A stretch of 64,000 nt of DNA, from contig WBOU01000013.1 of NCBI GenBank assembly GCA_009268125.1, positions 122,361 through 186,360 on the forward strand. The letters are read 5' to 3'. The translations under genes were made by a program, and so were the position numbers. This document shows, piece by piece, positions 25,876 through 35,286 of this stretch. Position 1 is the stretch's first letter; the number at the start of each line of letters is the position of its first letter. The notes beneath the pieces were generated by a model that ran no database searches, had not been told where the DNA came from, and was given only the letters and a program-made list of their open reading frames with translations. Origin of the DNA: Chloroflexia bacterium SDU3-3 (GTDB lineage: Bacteria; Chloroflexota; Chloroflexia; Chloroflexales; Roseiflexaceae).

Positions 25876-27033
25876 ATGAGCGATCAATTGATAAATAAGC
25901 ATCAGGAAGCGCTGGATTTTGCCAACGGCATCATCGAGACCATCCGCGAACCGCTGCTTATCTTGGACAACGACCTTCGCGTTATCCGGGCAAACCGCGC
26001 CTTCTACCACACCTTTCGGGCCGATCCTGCCGCCACCGAGGCGCAGCGCATCTACGATCTGGGCAACGGGCAGTGGGACATCCCCGCCCTGCGCACGCTG
26101 CTCGAAGCGAGCATCTCCCACAACACGGCCTTTCATGATTTCGAGGTCGCGCACACCTTCCCGACGATTGGCCACCGAGTCATGCGACTCAACGCCCGCA
26201 AGGTCTATCAGCCGGGCCACCGTGCCGAGGCCATTCTGCTGGCGATTGAGGATGTGACCATCCAGCGCCAGGCCGAGCTGGAGCGCCAGTCGCTGCTTGC
26301 CCAGGCGCAGCGGGCACAGGCGCTAGCCGAGGAGGCGACCCGCATCCGCGACCACTTCCTGGCTATCGCTGGCCACGAGCTGCGAAATCCGCTCACCACG
26401 CTGCTGGGCAACCTGCAGATCCTCCAGCGCCGCGTGGCCCCCGCGCTGGAGGATCGCGACCAGCGCTCGCTCAAGAGCGCGATCGACCAGGCGTTCCGGA
26501 TCCACCGGCTGATCACCACCCTGCTCGATCTTGCCGGCTCGACGGACACGGTGGGCGGCGATCCCGCCGAGCCTGTCGACCTGTGTGAGCTGGCCCAGCG
26601 CCTGGTGGAGCGCACCGAGCCGCTGCTTGAGCACCACACCATCGCGTGCCAGTGCGGCGTAGCGCCCGCTATCGTGGTGGGCGACGCGCTGCGGCTTGAG
26701 CAGGCCCTGACCAACCTGATCAATAACGCGATTAAGTACAGCCCGCTCGGCGGCCATGTGCAGGTTACGGTCGAGCGGGCCGCCGAGGGGGTCTGCGTGC
26801 AGGTGAGCGACACTGGCTTGGGCATACCCGAGGCCGCGCAGCAGCACCTGTTCGATCTGTTCTACCGGGTTGAGCACGGCGAGAACATCGCGATTGAGGG
26901 CATGGGGATTGGGCTGTACATCGTGCAGCAGGTGGTGCAGCAGCACCACGGGTCGATCCGGGTGGTCAGCGCGCCTGACGAGGGGAGCCAGTTTATCATG
27001 TGCTTTCCGCCTGCCCCGCCGCCCTCGGCGTAG
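25876..27033 (+). CDS. PAS-domain sensor histidine kinase, orphan
   Basis: 385 residues, no membrane segment, so cytoplasmic. A PAS fold covers about 8-125 (LLILDNDLRVIRANRAFY), then a short coiled coil. The dimerisation/phosphoacceptor domain has AIAGHELRNPLTTLLGNL (His at about 172), and the HATPase domain has NLINNAIKYSP (N box), DTGLGIPEAA (G1) and GMGIGLYIVQQV (G2). No response regulator is next to it, so the phosphotransfer partner is elsewhere. The 25577-25875 gap contains a TATACT-like -10 near 25715 but no convincing gene. The sugar ABC operon begins 172 bases downstream. Confidence 0.9.
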   Translation: MSDQLINKHQEALDFANGIIETIREPLLILDNDLRVIRANRAFYHTFRADPAATEAQRIYDLGNGQWDIPALRTLLEASISHNTAFHDFEVAHTFPTIGHRVMRLNARKVYQPGHRAEAILLAIEDVTIQRQAELERQSLLAQAQRAQALAEEATRIRDHFLAIAGHELRNPLTTLLGNLQILQRRVAPALEDRDQRSLKSAIDQAFRIHRLITTLLDLAGSTDTVGGDPAEPVDLCELAQRLVERTEPLLEHHTIACQCGVAPAIVVGDALRLEQALTNLINNAIKYSPLGGHVQVTVERAAEGVCVQVSDTGLGIPEAAQQHLFDLFYRVEHGENIAIEGMGIGLYIVQQVVQQHHGSIRVVSAPDEGSQFIMCFPPAPPPSA

Positions 27034-27205
27034 CCGAGTGGCGACTGCCGCTAGGCGACCCTGCCACAGCCAAAACTCCTCCCATGGCTGCTGCGCGCCG
27101 CCTCATATCGGCCTGCTTCTTGCTAGATGATGCCCCGCAGGCGCTTCTCCCTACCTCGCCCCCTGCTTGGGTCCATCTTGGTCTCGTGGAAAGGCTTCCG
27201 ACACT

Positions 27206-28585
27206 ATGGGACAGCACACCACACGGCGCGGCGCGCTCTCGCGTCGGCAGCTGCTGCGCCTGGGCGGGCTGGCGGCTGCGTCGTCGCTGGCCCCGGCGCT
27301 GGCCGCGTGCAGCTCGGGTCGGGCGGCGGCCCCAGCGCGGGCGGGCGGGCCGACCACCATCACCGAGTGGGGCTTTGGCACCGATAACACCCTGGCCAAG
27401 GCCCGCGTGCAGGCCTTCCGCGACGCCCACCCCGACATCGGGCTTGAGCTGGTGCCGCAGATCAACGATCAGAAGGTGCTCACCGCCGTGGTCAGCGGCG
27501 AGGTGCCCGACCTGCTCTGGCTCGACCGCAACACCATCGTCTCGTGGGCCGCGCGCGGCGCGCTTGAGCCGATCGATGACCTGATGGCGCGCGACGGCGT
27601 GACCCTGGACGACTTCTACGCCTCGCCCGTCGAGCAGGTGCGCTACGGCGGCCAAACCTGGGCCATCCCGCAGTTCTCGCACGTGCGCGCCCTGTGGGTC
27701 AACCACGAGCCGCTTGAGCAGGCCGGGCTGAGCGTGGATGACGTGCGCCGCGCCGACTGGGCTGCGCTCCAGCAGTACGGGGCTAGGCTCACCCGCCGCG
27801 AGGGCGGCAAGATCACGCGGGTCGGCTTCGACACGCGGGCGGCGGATGGCTTCTTCTGGATGTTCTCGTGGGGCAACGGCGGCAGCCTGATCGGCGGCGA
27901 CGGCAGGCAGGCTACCTTTCGCGATGCCAAGAATGTCGATGCGCTTCAATATGTGGTGGACACCGCCAACGCCCAGGGCGGTCGGCAGGCCCAGAAGGCC
28001 TTCGCCGACAGCTGGGGCTGGGATGCCCAGCACCCCTTCATCCTCAACCAGGTGGCGATCACGCTCTACGACAGCTGGCTGCTGACCATGGTGGCCAAAT
28101 TTGCCCCCGAGCACCGCTTCAGCGTGCTTCCCTTCGTTGGGCGCGACGGCGGCACTGTGGCGATGACCACCGGGCAGGCCTGGGCCATGCCGCGCGGCGC
28201 GCGCAACCGCGAGGCGGCCTGGCAGTTCATGAAGTTTATGGCCACGCCCGAGAGCTGGCGGGTGGGCGCGCAGGCCCAGCTGGCCGAAAACACGGCCAAG
28301 GGCGCGCCCTACGTGCCATCCCTGACTGGCAGCCGCGCCGCCGACGCCATCATGGTGGGCGAGGTCTACCAGCCGATCAGCCCGCAGTTCGACGAGGTGG
28401 TGCGCCTGCTGCCCACGCTGCTGCAGCCCAGCCGCGCCATCCCCAGCTCGCCGCTGATCACCGAGCTGACCGACATCCTGATGAACAACGCCGTCAACCC
28501 CGCGCTGCTGGGCAGCCGCGCCCCCGCCGATGGCCTGGAGCGAGCCCAGGTGCGCGCCGAGCAGGCCATCGCCGCCTTCGCGTAG
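27206..28585 (+). CDS. Sugar ABC transporter substrate-binding lipoprotein
   Basis: 459 residues. The start at 27206 (MGQHTTRRGALS) is chosen because it begins an export signal: a twin-arginine-like SRRQLLRLGG, a hydrophobic stretch and the lipobox ALAACSSG (Cys near 35). The mature part is a family 1 extracellular solute-binding protein of the MalE/UgpB class (TITEWGFGTDNT, GEVPDLLWLDRN, GQAWAMPRGARNREAAWQF). It captures a sugar or oligosaccharide outside the membrane and delivers it to the two permeases encoded next. No ATPase gene follows, so the importer must use a shared MsmK/MalK-type ATPase encoded elsewhere. Confidence 0.9.
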   Translation: MGQHTTRRGALSRRQLLRLGGLAAASSLAPALAACSSGRAAAPARAGGPTTITEWGFGTDNTLAKARVQAFRDAHPDIGLELVPQINDQKVLTAVVSGEVPDLLWLDRNTIVSWAARGALEPIDDLMARDGVTLDDFYASPVEQVRYGGQTWAIPQFSHVRALWVNHEPLEQAGLSVDDVRRADWAALQQYGARLTRREGGKITRVGFDTRAADGFFWMFSWGNGGSLIGGDGRQATFRDAKNVDALQYVVDTANAQGGRQAQKAFADSWGWDAQHPFILNQVAITLYDSWLLTMVAKFAPEHRFSVLPFVGRDGGTVAMTTGQAWAMPRGARNREAAWQFMKFMATPESWRVGAQAQLAENTAKGAPYVPSLTGSRAADAIMVGEVYQPISPQFDEVVRLLPTLLQPSRAIPSSPLITELTDILMNNAVNPALLGSRAPADGLERAQVRAEQAIAAFA

Positions 28586-28629
28586 GCAAGCAAGCACCTT
28601 TGGCCGCACACGCAGCAGAAGGAGACCCG

Positions 28630-29562
28630 ATGAACGCCCAGGCCCACACGCAGCGCAAAACGCGCCCCTCGCCCATGCGGCGCAGCGAGGCCGTGGCCGC
28701 ATACCTGTTCATGCTGCCCTGGCTGATCGGCTTTGTGGTCTTCACCGCAGGGCCGATGCTCGCCTCGCTCTCCCTCAGCTTCACCAGCTACAACGTGCTC
28801 CAGCCGCCGCGCTGGGTCGGGCTGGCCAACTTCACGCAGATGCTGGGCTACGACGACATGTTCCGCAAGGCGCTGGTGAACACCCTGGTGTACACCGCGC
28901 TGTACGTGCCGCTGCATATGGCGGTGGCGCTGGGGCTGGCCCTGCTGCTCAACGCCCGTGTGCGCGGCGTGCCGCTGTGGCGCACCGCCTTCTACCTGCC
29001 CTCGATCACGCCGGTGGTGGCGGTGGCGCTGCTGTGGCGCTTCATCCTCAACCCCGCCGACGGCGCGCTCAACCAGCTGCTCGGGCTGCTGGGCATCCCC
29101 GGCCCAGGCTGGACATCCGACCCCCACTGGATCAAGCCCGGCCTGGTGCTGATGAGCGTGTGGACCGGCGGCAGCGCCATGCTGATCTACCTCGCCGGGC
29201 TGAAGAACATCCCGCAGGCGCTCTACGACGCGGCGGATGTGGATGGGGCCAGCCCGTGGCAGAAGTTCGCCCGGATCACGCTGCCCATGCTCTCCAGCGT
29301 GCTGTTCTACACCGCCGTGATCGGCGTGATCGGCTCGCTGCAGATCTTCGCCCAGTCGGTGGTGCTGCTGGATGCCAACGGCGGCAGCGACAACGCCGCG
29401 CTGTTCTACATCATGTACCTGTTCAACCAGGGCTTCGCCTACTTCAAGATGGGCTACGCCTCGGCGCTGGCCTGGGTGCTGTTTGTGATCATCGTGGCGC
29501 TCACCGCGCTGCAGTTCTGGCTCTCGAACCGCTGGGTCTACTACGAGGGGGGGAATGCGTAA
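28630..29562 (+). CDS. Sugar ABC transporter permease, MalF-like
   Basis: 310 residues with six membrane helices. The EAA loop that contacts the ATPase is intact: YDAADVDGASPWQKFARITL, near residue 195. LPWLIGFVVFTAGPM and LPSITPVVAVALLWRFI are typical of the carbohydrate uptake 1 (CUT1) permease type. AGAAGGAG lies before the ATG at 28630. The TAA overlaps the next permease start in TAATG, so the two permeases are translated in step and form the heterodimeric channel. Confidence 0.93.
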   Translation: MNAQAHTQRKTRPSPMRRSEAVAAYLFMLPWLIGFVVFTAGPMLASLSLSFTSYNVLQPPRWVGLANFTQMLGYDDMFRKALVNTLVYTALYVPLHMAVALGLALLLNARVRGVPLWRTAFYLPSITPVVAVALLWRFILNPADGALNQLLGLLGIPGPGWTSDPHWIKPGLVLMSVWTGGSAMLIYLAGLKNIPQALYDAADVDGASPWQKFARITLPMLSSVLFYTAVIGVIGSLQIFAQSVVLLDANGGSDNAALFYIMYLFNQGFAYFKMGYASALAWVLFVIIVALTALQFWLSNRWVYYEGGNA

Positions 29563-30446
29563 TGCTCGATACTGCAGGCATCTTCGAGGCCCCGGCGGAG
29601 CGGCAGATCGAGGAGCCGCGCCCACGCCTCACCGTCTGGCGCGTGCTGATCTACGCAGCGCTGGCCGCGCTGGCGATCTTCTACGTGGTGCCGTTTGTCT
29701 GGCTGCTCTCGACATCGCTCAAGACGCCGGAGACGATCTTCGACAACCGGCTGATCCCCGCTGCGCTGCGCTGGCAGAACTACGCCGATGTCATCCAGCA
29801 GACCGACTTCCTGCGCTGGACGCTCAACAGCGCGATCGTGACCCTGCTGGCGATCGTCTCGATCACGCTCTCCAGCGCGCTGGTGGCCTACCCCTTCGCC
29901 AAGCTGCGCTTCCCGCTCAAGCGCACGCTTTTCGCGCTCATCCTCGGCACCATGATGCTGCCCAGCAGCGTGACCATGGTGCCCACCTTCCTGATCTGGC
30001 GGCAGCTGGGCACGATCAACACCTTCTGGCCGCTGTGGGCGGGCAACCTGTTCGGCTCGGCCTTCTACATCTTCATGCTGCGCCAGTTCCTTATGACCAT
30101 CCCCGACGATCTGCGCGACGCCGCGCTGGTGGATGGCGCGTCGCAGCTGCGCACCTTCTGGGATGTGATGCTGCCGCTCATCCAGCCCGCGCTGATCGCG
30201 GTGGCGCTGTTTGAGTTCGTGGCCAAGTGGAACGACTATCTGACGCCGCTGATATACCTGAACCGCCCGGCCCTCTACACGCTGTCGCTGGGGCTGGCCA
30301 CCTTCGTGGAGTCCGAGGGGCTGGATAGCCGCTGGGATCTGTGGATGGCCGGCTCGGTGCTGGCCATGCTGCCGGTGCTGATCGTGTTTCTCCTCGGCCA
30401 GCGCTTCTTTGTCGAGGGCATCGCCACCACCGGGATCAAGGGCTAG
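29562..30446 (+). CDS. Sugar ABC transporter permease, MalG-like
   Basis: 294 residues, six membrane helices. The EAA motif reads LRDAALVDGASQLRTFWDVM (near 205). The N-terminal FYVVPFVWLLSTSLKTPETIF and the C-terminal FVEGIATTGIKG are characteristic of MalG-type CUT1 permeases. Start ATG at 29562 shares bases with the stop of the preceding gene. Last gene of the operon; no solute-specific enzyme is linked, so the sugar imported is unknown. Confidence 0.93.
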   Translation: MLDTAGIFEAPAERQIEEPRPRLTVWRVLIYAALAALAIFYVVPFVWLLSTSLKTPETIFDNRLIPAALRWQNYADVIQQTDFLRWTLNSAIVTLLAIVSITLSSALVAYPFAKLRFPLKRTLFALILGTMMLPSSVTMVPTFLIWRQLGTINTFWPLWAGNLFGSAFYIFMLRQFLMTIPDDLRDAALVDGASQLRTFWDVMLPLIQPALIAVALFEFVAKWNDYLTPLIYLNRPALYTLSLGLATFVESEGLDSRWDLWMAGSVLAMLPVLIVFLLGQRFFVEGIATTGIKG

Positions 30447-30540
30447 CCGATCCCCGCCGCTCGCGTGGGGTGGCGCTGCGTCAGCTTGTCGGCGCACCAC
30501 CCCACACTGCCCAGCGCGTCGGTTGCGTACCACGGCGCGA

Positions 30541-30581
30541 AAACCGTTTACCACCAAGACTCCAAGACACCAAGGGGACAA
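30541..30581. repeat. CCAAGAC-type dispersed repeat
   Basis: GTTTACCACCAAGACTCCAA and further CCAAG units, the same family as 3931-4007. It marks the boundary between the ABC operon and the AT-rich island. Nothing else is seen in 30447-30666. Confidence 0.65.
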
Positions 30582-30666
30582 ACAGCGCTACAACAGGCGC
30601 GGGGCCATGCGGGGAGGCTGCCCCACGCGCAGCCAGCCCTAACCGTGACGCCTGCGCGGGCGATGC

Positions 30667-30861
30667 GTGGGCGCGAGGGTGCCACAGGGCCGCTCACCGC
30701 ACTCGCTGCGGCACAGCTTCGTCACGCTGGCCATCCGGGGCGGGGCTAGCGTGGCCCAGGCCCAGGCGGCGGCGCGGCACAAGGACCCGCGCACGACGAT
30801 GCGGTATGCCCACGACTTGCAGAACTTGGATGATAACGCCGTGGATGATGTGAAGTTTTGA
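30667..30861 (+). pseudogene. C-terminal fragment of a tyrosine recombinase (copy A)
   Basis: About 55 codons covering the end of the catalytic domain: HSLRHSFVTLAI (box II His-x-x-Arg), ARHKDPRTTMRYAHD (second His and the Tyr nucleophile), then LQNLDDNAVDDVKF and a stop. Box I and the N-terminal arm-binding domain are absent, so it cannot be active. A second, further deleted copy lies at 33073-33210. No att site could be identified by eye. Confidence 0.8.
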
Positions 30862-31209
30862 GGAGAGGCAAGGGAGCGCGGTGGGTGCGATGCCGCGTTC
30901 GCCCATCTGTGGGTTGTGGATCTTGGGGTCATCACTCACCGGAATTGGGCATCCCATCGATGTATTCGTGCGGATCGCTGCGACCTCAGCCTCGTCTCGT
31001 TGGGGCTTCGCTTTTTGGTCTCGTGCCTTTGTCATCACTGCCCGCTGCCCCATCGCTTGCCAAAACACTGGTTCGCGCCCGTCAGCAGCCGATTACATGT
31101 TCTGTATCCTTGATTTCCTATTATTACACGTATGTCGGCTCAACCCCTATAAGAGGCAGACGGTTTTATTTAACTCTACCAAGCTATCCGCTCTCAAAAA
31201 CCATCAGAC
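30862..31209. other. Intergenic stretch without a convincing gene
   Basis: GC falls sharply across this segment, marking entry into the AT-rich island. Open frames exist on both strands but none has a ribosome site or recognisable family. Possibly decayed coding sequence. Confidence 0.4.
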
Positions 31210-31707
31210 TTACATCATAGCCTTTATCACATATGTGAGTATATCTCTAACGTCCATTGGATTTGCAACATCTTTATAAATCGTATTTGAACGTAGTTCT
31301 TGAGGTATGATATCTATACTTTTTTGGTACAATATAGTTTCTGGTATATTAACTACACAAACCCATGGTATGTTTACTCTTGACTTATCCATCTGGAAAG
31401 ATATGCGTTTCCATTTCTCATACGAATAATCCTCACGAGGTGTAGGATAATCTACAGAAAACATATATATAATCGCATCTGAATTATCAATGATTTCCTT
31501 GTAAATATCATCTTTTTCCTCTAGGAACGGACCTGATATAGATGATATGTAGTATGGTTTATTTATATTAAAATTAAGTCCTATCTTATTTTCCCAAGGT
31601 TTTCTAGAAATAATACAGCCTTTATTATTAGTTATACAAGATAGTGTTTGGATCATTTTAGTTTTACCAACACACGGCGCGCCGCATACAGATATATTCT
31701 TAGTCAT
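31210..31707 (-). CDS. Small P-loop GTPase-like protein, candidate immunity or accessory of the Rhs tip
   Basis: 165 residues from the ATG at 31705-31707, chosen because AGGG lies nine bases upstream; an ATG nine bases earlier overlaps that site. ISVCGAPCVGKTKMIQTL is a Walker A P-loop at residue 5 onward. DAIIYMFSVDYPTPRE and IPWVCVVNIPE resemble the later strands of Ras-like GTPases, but a clear NKxD or DxxG motif is not visible. It lies 113 bases downstream of a Rhs toxin tip on the same strand, the position normally held by an immunity gene. AT-rich codon use like the rest of the island. Function inferred from context only. Confidence 0.6.
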   Translation of the reverse strand: MTKNISVCGAPCVGKTKMIQTLSCITNNKGCIISRKPWENKIGLNFNINKPYYISSISGPFLEEKDDIYKEIIDNSDAIIYMFSVDYPTPREDYSYEKWKRISFQMDKSRVNIPWVCVVNIPETILYQKSIDIIPQELRSNTIYKDVANPMDVRDILTYVIKAMM

Positions 31708-31820
31708 ACAATGCATCCCTTATAAGGCCATAATATACACAAATATAAAGTCATATTAGTAAAAGCAAAGTTTTTAACACCTTGCTTTTACCTTTAAATA
31801 AGTTATGTAGTTTTAATCAA

Positions 31821-33143
31821 TTAATAATCATCTGGTAGTTGCCAAAAATCATCTGGTATATCTAATCCACCACCGTTTTGATTTGGTGTTGTGTCTTGTT
31901 CTATAAGCCCTTTACTTAAATTATTCCATGTTTTGCTTATACCATTAGCATCTAATCCCTTGGTAAATAAATCTTGCCAAGTATCCAGCAACTTATTATA
32001 TGTTCGCAGGTCAAATGTGTCAATGCCTCTAAATTTCTCCAATTCAGCAGGTAGTATCCATTTATTTGCTCTACTTATATTCATAAGTATAGTACGATCC
32101 GTAATACTACCATCTAGATTTCGTACAGCTACATGTTCGGGGGTAACTAATCCCCTGAATCTTTCTGCCATTGGATCAAATAATCCCGTCATCCTAGGCA
32201 CAAAACCTTCTTGGCCTGGCAATAACTTATATGGAAAGAGCTTTAATTTTGCAACCTTAGGAGCTGAAGTAGTACATAAAGTACTAGCCTCTTGACCACC
32301 CATCATAAGCGATCGATAGGGCATAAGATTTCGAAGGGCAAATTTACCAATAACTCCTATGGGTGCGTTCGAACCTAATACCTGCCCAATCTCATAAGGC
32401 TTATCATTTACCCTATGCATAATATTGCCAGGCGTCGCAAGATTGCTCAACACAAAGCTACCTCCACGCACAACAGGATCTACATATTCCTCCTTTAGTA
32501 TGTTTGATCCTTCCTGAGGATGCTCTTTTAGATATTGGTATCCTCTACCTACATTCTGCCAGGTTTGCGGCTGCGTCAAGGCATACACGGTTTTGACAGG
32601 AGATGCTACTCCATCAGCAACTCCAGCAAAATAGAGCGCTGAATCATGAAAGCCTGAATATTCATGCACTCTCCCTTGTACTGCTTCAAGAATAAACCAA
32701 TCAACTGATTTACAGTAAGGATCGAGCCAGGCAATACACCGCCCGCTCGGGTCGGTAAACAGCGTCGGCTGGTTATACGCGTACATGTACGGCGCGAGGC
32801 TGGCGGGGCTGGCCGGGTCGCCCGCGTAGGGGTCGACGCTGGCGAAGCTGCCGCTGGCGGCATTGTACCACCGCGCGCGCAGGTGCACGCTGCTGCCCTG
32901 CTGGAGCTCGCCCGTGAAGCCGAAGCGGGCGGGCGCGCCGCGCTCCACCTGGCCCCACGGGTCGTCGTCGATGCTGCTCAGCGCCGCGCCGGTGTCGCTG
33001 GTGGTGAGGCGCACGCTGCCCAGCGTGTCGGCGGTGTACCATGTGCGGGCGGCGGTGGCGGCGTAGCCCCTAGGGCCGCACGCGCTGCGCCACAGCTTCG
33101 TCACGCTGGCCCAGGCGGCAGCGCGGCACAAGGACCCGCGCAC
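31821..33143 (-). CDS. 5'-truncated Rhs/YD-repeat protein with unknown C-terminal toxin domain
   Basis: The frame is open to 33143, but only from about 33065 does it read Rhs sequence (YTADTLGSVRLTTSDTG, FTGELQQGSS, LRARWYNAASGSFASVDPYA, YNQPTLFTDPSGR). The first 26 codons are antisense to a recombinase fragment, so the thousand-residue YD shell is missing. After DPSGR, the self-cleavage point of Rhs proteins, comes a roughly 300-residue AT-rich tail (CIAWLDPYCKSVDW to the end DIPDDFWQLPDDY) that I cannot assign to a toxin family. The GC-rich core/AT-rich tip switch is typical of exchanged Rhs toxin cassettes. A hairpin (31759-31791) lies downstream. Probably not exported as it stands. Confidence 0.65.
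   Translation of the reverse strand: MRGSLCRAAAWASVTKLWRSACGPRGYAATAARTWYTADTLGSVRLTTSDTGAALSSIDDDPWGQVERGAPARFGFTGELQQGSSVHLRARWYNAASGSFASVDPYAGDPASPASLAPYMYAYNQPTLFTDPSGRCIAWLDPYCKSVDWFILEAVQGRVHEYSGFHDSALYFAGVADGVASPVKTVYALTQPQTWQNVGRGYQYLKEHPQEGSNILKEEYVDPVVRGGSFVLSNLATPGNIMHRVNDKPYEIGQVLGSNAPIGVIGKFALRNLMPYRSLMMGGQEASTLCTTSAPKVAKLKLFPYKLLPGQEGFVPRMTGLFDPMAERFRGLVTPEHVAVRNLDGSITDRTILMNISRANKWILPAELEKFRGIDTFDLRTYNKLLDTWQDLFTKGLDANGISKTWNNLSKGLIEQDTTPNQNGGGLDIPDDFWQLPDDY
32764..32886 (-). repeat. Rhs core duplication, copy 1
   Basis: 123 bp encoding the end of the Rhs core just before the DPSGR junction. It matches 36978-37100 with a single mismatch that I can see (C/A in the CTGGCGGCAT region). 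Confidence 0.9.
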
Positions 33144-33210
33144 GACGATGCGCTACGCGCACGACTTGCAGAACCTGGATGATAATGCGGTTGATTATGT
33201 GAAGTTTTAG
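33073..33210 (+). pseudogene. C-terminal fragment of a tyrosine recombinase (copy B)
   Basis: 46 codons reading GPHALRHSFVTLAQAAARHK then DPRTTMRYAHDLQNLDDNAV and a stop. It is nearly the same as copy A at 30667-30861, but 30 bases (IRGGASVAQA) are deleted between the two catalytic His boxes. It abuts the truncated 5' end of the Rhs fragment at about 33068. Confidence 0.75.
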
Positions 33211-33358
33211 GGGGGGAGACGCGGTGGGGGTGACGACCCACCGCGCCGGTGGTGAGGTGTGTGGGAATAGGGCAACATATCCGTACGTACCCGGAGTAGG
33301 GGAAAAGACATCTCGCCCGAGTTCGATGACCACCATTGCTAGATATAACTACCTTCGC

Positions 33359-34315
33359 CTACGGTAATCTTTTTATGAGATCATCTATTTCATCTACGGC
33401 ATCGTATATAGATGTAAACTCTTTTGTTTCATCAATTGTAAATCTATCACCAAATTCGGCATATATGTATCTTATAACAAAAATACTATCCTCAATTAAT
33501 AAATATATTTTTAAATTATTTCCGTATTTCCTTCGAATTACTAAAGGATATCTATCTTCTACATCAACCATGTCTTCACTATCAAGAACAGATGATAAAT
33601 CTAATACTCTTACCTTAGAAATAGATCTCACAGCATCTAGAAAAGAGTTATGTGGTCTTAATTCTGACATACCCATGCCTTCTCGGTTGTCAGGAAATAA
33701 TACAGCAAAATAAATATCCACCACCACATCAATAGACTTTATAAGTTCTCTATTTAATAAATATAATACATCATCTGGTATTTCTCGATCTTTTTCCCTC
33801 ATAGTACGAGAATATGATCTTATTATTTGTATGTCTTTCATCGACTCAATGCCAAGATTGGATAATTTTTTCTGATCGTCTAAACCTCGACATAAAAACC
33901 TCATCACATCAAACATATACCCCATATAATCCTCCATATCATTTAAAGCCTTAAGGGTGAATATATTCTTTCGTCTCAAAAACCGACTTCCATTTCCTGG
34001 AATACCCGTACGGAACTCTTGAACGCTTATACGTAATCTATCAGTGTATTCTCTGATAAAATTATCCATAGCATCACGCCCAGCAGTAATAGAAATAAGA
34101 GTCCCCAATCTCGTCATAGCTGCAGCGTCAAGGCCAAAACTTCCGCCAAGCTGTGGATTTGGTGCAATCGTGAATATGATATCCGGATCTAAACCCAGTG
34201 TACGAATGGCAGCATTATTATAGATACTATTGTCATCAGGTCTAACAATAACGCCAGCTTTGCGCGCAGCAAGAGACTCATAAAACATATCTGTAATATG
34301 CTTATTGCATGACAT
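33359..34315 (-). CDS. Hypothetical protein of the AT-rich island
   Basis: 318 residues. Composition is charged and helical in the middle (about 80-220), with a beta-rich C-terminal third (PLVIRRKYGNNLKIYLLIED). No signal peptide, membrane segment or motif that I recognise. A 5' section, FTIAPNPQLGGSFGLDAAAM, contains small residues but no nucleotide-binding pattern. The ATG at 34313-34315 lacks a ribosome site; later Met codons are possible. It is flanked by recombinase copy B and the transposase, and shares the island's AT-rich codon use, so it is probably cargo acquired with the Rhs material. An immunity or orphan toxin-associated role is only a guess. Confidence 0.55.
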   Translation of the reverse strand: MSCNKHITDMFYESLAARKAGVIVRPDDNSIYNNAAIRTLGLDPDIIFTIAPNPQLGGSFGLDAAAMTRLGTLISITAGRDAMDNFIREYTDRLRISVQEFRTGIPGNGSRFLRRKNIFTLKALNDMEDYMGYMFDVMRFLCRGLDDQKKLSNLGIESMKDIQIIRSYSRTMREKDREIPDDVLYLLNRELIKSIDVVVDIYFAVLFPDNREGMGMSELRPHNSFLDAVRSISKVRVLDLSSVLDSEDMVDVEDRYPLVIRRKYGNNLKIYLLIEDSIFVIRYIYAEFGDRFTIDETKEFTSIYDAVDEIDDLIKRLP

Positions 34316-34422
34316 TGTACAAGGGTTTTGAAGAAGATCGCATCCTAATGCATAAAATTGACTGAGGCCGCGAACTCCGCTAGGATGTGGTTACCACACA
34401 CACAACCTATGGGAGGAACACA

Positions 34423-35286
34423 ATGCCTCAGTCCGCTTCAGTATATGCCATGTCGTCTGCTTTGGAAAGCCTCGAACTGTGGCTTGCGCAGCAGCTGCCC
34501 GATCTGGAGGCGGTTGCGCGTCACCGGTTTACGCAACTGGTGGCGGGGATCATTGAGCAGCAGTCGCTGCTGCTGCGCCAGATTGCGGCGGCCAGTCCCT
34601 TTCAGGCCGAAGCCGTCAGCAATTTCACGCAGGTCCAGCGAATCATTCGCGATACTCGCCTAACGCTGGAACAGGTGTACTATCCGCTGGTGCGGCAACT
34701 GCTTGCCCATATCCCGCCCGCCGATGCGTATGTGACCATCGACCAAACCTGCCATACCGATCTGTATAATGTTGTGGTGATCGGCTGGGCCAGCGATGGC
34801 GTGAGCTTGCCGTTCGGATTTTTGATCTATCCCACCAACGGTGCTTGGGCTGAAGATGCCCGCGCGCTGGTGCCGCAGATCCATGCGCTGTTTCCCGCAG
34901 GCCAAACCATCACCCTGCTGGCGGATCGTGCCTACGCCTCCGATGCCCTGATCGCGGCGGTCGAGGCCCTGGGCTGGCAGTACCTGATTCGGTTGCAGGA
35001 AGATACCCTGATCCAGCACCCGGATGCGGGCTGGGTCGCGGTGCGTAACCTGCGGCAGCGCGCCCAACGCCAGCGGTTCTTCCCGGATGTGCGCATCTGG
35101 AAGGGGGCGACGCGCACGGCCACGGTGTGTCTGTCGCGCCAGCGTACGGCGGATGGCCGAACCACCTCGTGGTATGTGGTCACGAATCTGGTCGGTGACC
35201 GCACCTGTTTTCTGGCCTATGCCTGCCGCTGGTGGCAAGCATGCACCCACAAGCTCCCTTACTGCATGACATGCTCTTTTGGCTGA
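34423..35286 (+). pseudogene. 3'-truncated IS4-like DDE transposase
   Basis: GGGAGGAACACA precedes the ATG at 34423. The reading frame gives the N-terminal half of a DDE transposase: YVTIDQTCHTDLYNVVVIGW holds the first catalytic Asp (after a beta-strand), and ITLLADRAYASDALIAAVEA the second. Homologous-looking sequence stops around CFLAYACRWWQ (35237). The frame then enters a nested inverted-repeat element and stops, so the final Glu and C-terminus are missing. Higher GC than its surroundings, so it arrived separately from the AT-rich genes. A second 5' fragment of the same transposase is at 37101-37246. Confidence 0.75.

Noticed and set aside
30694..31068. Leftward frame of 124 codons across the recombinase tail
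   Set aside because: Its first part is antisense to recombinase copy A and the rest has no ribosome site or recognisable family; treated as shadow or decayed sequence.
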